Assembly (NCBI GenBank): GCA_017958935.1
Contig: JAGDBR010000174.1
Location: 1 to 8,947, forward strand
Direction of reading: 5' to 3'
DNA length: 8,947 bases
From: Lachnospiraceae bacterium
GTDB lineage: Bacteria; Bacillota_A; Clostridia; Lachnospirales; Lachnospiraceae
The notes under the pieces were generated by a model, which saw nothing but the letters and a program-made list of their open reading frames with translations, ran no database searches and was not told the origin of the DNA. Position 1 is the stretch's first letter. The number at the start of each line of letters is the position of its first letter. This document shows, in pieces, positions 7,205 through 8,947 of this stretch. The position numbers were made by a program, and so were the translations under genes.

Positions 7205-8440
7205 TCAGGCCTCCTCCAATACGAGTTTCAGGGCTTTCACGCCGTCAAACATCGCCTTCTTCAGGTTGATGGTCTCCATCTCGCCGGGCGCGCATTTGCG
7301 CTTCTTCACGGAATAGACCTCCCGCTCGCCGTCCAGCACGCGGATCACGACGTTGCGGTACTCGTTCGCGACGCGGAAGTAGACGCGCACGTCCTTCTCT
7401 TCCGTGATGCGCTGCGGGACCGAATAACGGATCTTGCCGTCGGTCGTGATCGGGATGTCGACGGTCTTCAGCTGCTCGCCCTTGATGTAGGCCGCGGCCG
7501 CCTTGCCGGCGATCTCGGCTTCCTCGGACACGTAGTCGACGAGATCATGGACGTGCAGGACGTTGCCGCAGGCGAAGATGCCGTCGATCAGCGTCTCGCG
7601 GTTCTGGTCTACGACAGCACCCGAGGTGACCGGGTCCAGCGTGACGCCCGCCGTCTTCGACAGCTCGTTCTCCGGGATCAGGCCGCAGGAAAGCAGCAGC
7701 GTGTCGCACGGAATGAACTGACGCGTCTCGGGCTTCTGCCGGCGGTTCTCGTCGACCTCGGCGATCGTGACGCCGGTCAGGCGCTCCTTGCCGTGGATCT
7801 GGACGACCGTGTGCGACAGCAGCAGCGGAATGTCGAAATCGTGCAGGCACTGCTCGATGTTCCGCGCGAGGCCGCCGCTGTACGGCATCAGCTCGCAGAC
7901 CGCCTTGACCTTCGCGCCCTCCAGCGTCATGCGGCGCGCCATGATGAGGCCGATGTCGCCGGAGCCGAGGATCACGACTTCCTTGCCGGGCATGTAGCCC
8001 TTGCGGTTCACGAACTTCTGCGCCGTGCCCGCCGTATAGATGCCGGACGGACGCGAGCCCGCCGTGTTCAGGGCGCCGCGCGGACGCTCTCTGCAGCCCA
8101 TGGCCAGGATGATCGCCTTGGCTTGGATCTGGAAGATGCCGTCCTCTTCGTTCGTCGCCGTGATCACGCGGTCCTCGGTGATGTCCAGGACCATCGTTTT
8201 CAGTTTATAGGGGATCTGAAGCTTCTGCACCTGCTCTTCATAGCGCCATGCGTATTCAGGGCCGGTCAGCTCCACGCCGAAGCGGTGGAGGCCGAAGCCG
8301 TTGTGGATGCACTGCTGCAGGATGCCGCCGAGTTTCTCGTCTCTTTCCAGGATCAGGATGTCACGGATGCCGCTTTCGTATGCCGCGACCGCCGCGCTCA
8401 TGCCCGCCGGGCCGCCGCCGATGATTACAAGATCAGTCAT
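7205..8440 (-). CDS. FAD/NAD(P)-dependent oxidoreductase (pyridine nucleotide-disulphide type fold, GlpA-associated)
   Basis: A 411-residue flavoprotein with two dinucleotide-binding folds: FAD motif DLVIIGGGPAGMSAA at 3-17, and NAD(P) motif VVILGSGDIGLIMARR at 155-170. A second FAD contact, GIFACGNVLHVHDLVDYVS, lies at 287-305. Other conserved-looking elements are GGILQQCIHNGFGL at 38-51 and ILAMGCRERPRG at 111-122. No thioredoxin-reductase CxxC is present. The last 80 or so residues (from 330) are a beta-rich tail outside the Rossmann folds. Similar proteins are annotated as the second subunit beside GlpA-type dehydrogenases, so the likely job is passing electrons between the GlpA-like partner and NAD(P) or another acceptor (inference). 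The frame extends to 8572, but the ATG at 8440 gives the flavin motif at the N-terminus, has AAGGAGGA 6 nt upstream and overlaps the previous gene by ATGA. Confidence 0.9.
   Translation of the reverse strand: MTDLVIIGGGPAGMSAAVAAYESGIRDILILERDEKLGGILQQCIHNGFGLHRFGVELTGPEYAWRYEEQVQKLQIPYKLKTMVLDITEDRVITATNEEDGIFQIQAKAIILAMGCRERPRGALNTAGSRPSGIYTAGTAQKFVNRKGYMPGKEVVILGSGDIGLIMARRMTLEGAKVKAVCELMPYSGGLARNIEQCLHDFDIPLLLSHTVVQIHGKERLTGVTIAEVDENRRQKPETRQFIPCDTLLLSCGLIPENELSKTAGVTLDPVTSGAVVDQNRETLIDGIFACGNVLHVHDLVDYVSEEAEIAGKAAAAYIKGEQLKTVDIPITTDGKIRYSVPQRITEEKDVRVYFRVANEYRNVVIRVLDGEREVYSVKKRKCAPGEMETINLKKAMFDGVKALKLVLEEA
7210..7217 (-). promoter_or_regulatory. Ribosome binding site of the DUF1667 gene, embedded in the oxidoreductase coding end
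   Basis: GGAGGAGG, 6 nt before the DUF1667 ATG at 7203. It is read in frame as the codons for the Leu-Glu-Glu-Ala end of the upstream oxidoreductase, so these last codons serve as both coding sequence and Shine-Dalgarno. Confidence 0.7.
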
Positions 8441-8947
8441 GATTCTTCCTCCTTCGTCCGGCCGATGTTGATATACGAGCCCTTGCCGAACTTCGTGACC
8501 GCTTCGTACGGGATGTTCAGTTCCCTGGCGAGCAGTTCGATCACATACGGCGAGCAGAAGCCGCCCTGGCATCTGCCCATCTGCGCGCGGGTGCGGCGCT
8601 TGACGCCGTCCAGGTCGGTCGCCTTCGGGTTCGTGCGGATCGCTTCGAGGATCTCGCCCTCGGTGACGGTCTCGCAGCGGCAGATCACGCGGCCGTAGGC
8701 CGGATCCTGCCGGATCGCTTCGTTCTTTTCTTCAAGCGTCGCGTCCTTGAACCAGGTCATGGACTTGCGGACCGGGTTGAAGTCCGGCTTTTCGGTCAGG
8801 GCGATGCCCTGCTCCTTCAGCATGTCCAGGATGTACAGCGCGATCGCAGGCGCGCTGGAGAGGCCCGGAGACTCGATGCCGGCCGCGTTGACGAAGCCGT
8901 GCACCGGCGAGGTGATGATCAAGTCGCCCGTCGAGCCGACCGCGCGG
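8437..8947 (-). CDS. GlpA-like FAD-dependent glycerol-3-phosphate dehydrogenase, C-terminal 169 residues (runs off the right edge)
   Basis: C-terminal part of a DAO-type flavoprotein dehydrogenase with a BFD-like [2Fe-2S] domain, as in GlpA. The frame stays open to the window edge, and a TTG at 8922 falls mid-gene. In visible-residue numbering, HGFVNAAGIESPGLSSAPAI (16-35) is the conserved FAD-domain end seen in GlpA-type enzymes. It is followed by VICRCETVTEGEI at 87-99 and MGRCQGGFC at 123-131. Cysteines 89, 91, 126 and 131 give CxC-x34-CxxxxC, the BFD-type iron-sulphur pattern. The substrate-binding N-terminal part is missing, so glycerol-3-phosphate as substrate rests on family and on the neighbouring oxidoreductase and DUF1667 genes. 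A related dehydrogenase of the same fold, such as a 2-hydroxyglutarate oxidase-like enzyme, is possible. Its TGA overlaps the next ATG (ATGA). Confidence 0.85.
   Translation of the reverse strand, partial: RAVGSTGDLIITSPVHGFVNAAGIESPGLSSAPAIALYILDMLKEQGIALTEKPDFNPVRKSMTWFKDATLEEKNEAIRQDPAYGRVICRCETVTEGEILEAIRTNPKATDLDGVKRRTRAQMGRCQGGFCSPYVIELLARELNIPYEAVTKFGKGSYINIGRTKEEES
8447..8454 (-). promoter_or_regulatory. Ribosome binding site that decides the oxidoreductase start
   Basis: AAGGAGGA, 6 nt before the ATG at 8440. It lies inside the last codons of the GlpA-like gene, which encode its Lys-Glu-Glu-Glu-Ser tail. It confirms the 411-residue form over the longer open frame. Confidence 0.75.

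Noticed and set aside
7133..8698. Plus-strand open frame of 521 codons opposite the oxidoreductase and neighbours
   Set aside because: In-register shadow crossing several well-supported minus-strand genes, with low-complexity R/D/H/L composition.

Overview
This window is ordinary-looking bacterial chromosome. It is GC-rich and densely packed, and all ten genes I can support lie on the minus strand, so transcription runs from base 8947 towards base 1. The gene set (ComFC, a RecD2-type helicase, MreB, IspD, TsaD, and a GlpA-like/FAD oxidoreductase/DUF1667 trio), the strong AGGAGG-type ribosome binding sites and the protein sequences all point to a Bacillota (Firmicutes) bacterium. A GC-rich anaerobe of the Clostridia or Erysipelotrichia type is most likely. 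The class-level placement is inference from family resemblance, not a computed result.

In order of transcription: (1) 8947-7201 holds a tightly coupled redox set. It comprises the C-terminal part of a GlpA-like glycerol-3-phosphate dehydrogenase with a BFD-type [2Fe-2S] domain, a 411-residue two-dinucleotide-fold flavoprotein, and a small cysteine-rich DUF1667 protein (7203-6859). Their junctions are ATGA (4-nt overlap) and TGACATG (1-nt gap). (2) The run continues without a break into a NagD/class-IIA HAD phosphatase (6859-6059, TGATG junction) and then tsaD (6058-5036, no gap), the t6A37 tRNA modification enzyme. (3) After an 85-bp GC-rich spacer come a COG2426 membrane protein (4950-4453), ispD (4436-3756, isoprenoid precursors) and mreB (3697-2684, rod-shape cytoskeleton). 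(4) After a 115-bp spacer with an imperfect hairpin come recD2 (2568-355) and the start of comFC (368 to the window edge), which overlap by 14 bp.

Functionally there are three blocks: G3P-linked redox metabolism with a phosphatase that may act on a related phosphate ester; housekeeping and envelope genes (tRNA modification, isoprenoid precursor for the undecaprenyl lipid carrier, MreB); and DNA processing (RecD2 helicase plus competence protein ComFC). I found no mobile element, CRISPR array, RNA gene, phage gene or clearly new system. The best leads are the composition of the redox trio, the Fe-S-like cysteine pattern of DUF1667, and the coupled HAD phosphatase. Several very long plus-strand open frames, including one of 755 codons, are in-register shadows of the minus-strand genes, which hardly use TTA, CTA or TCA codons.
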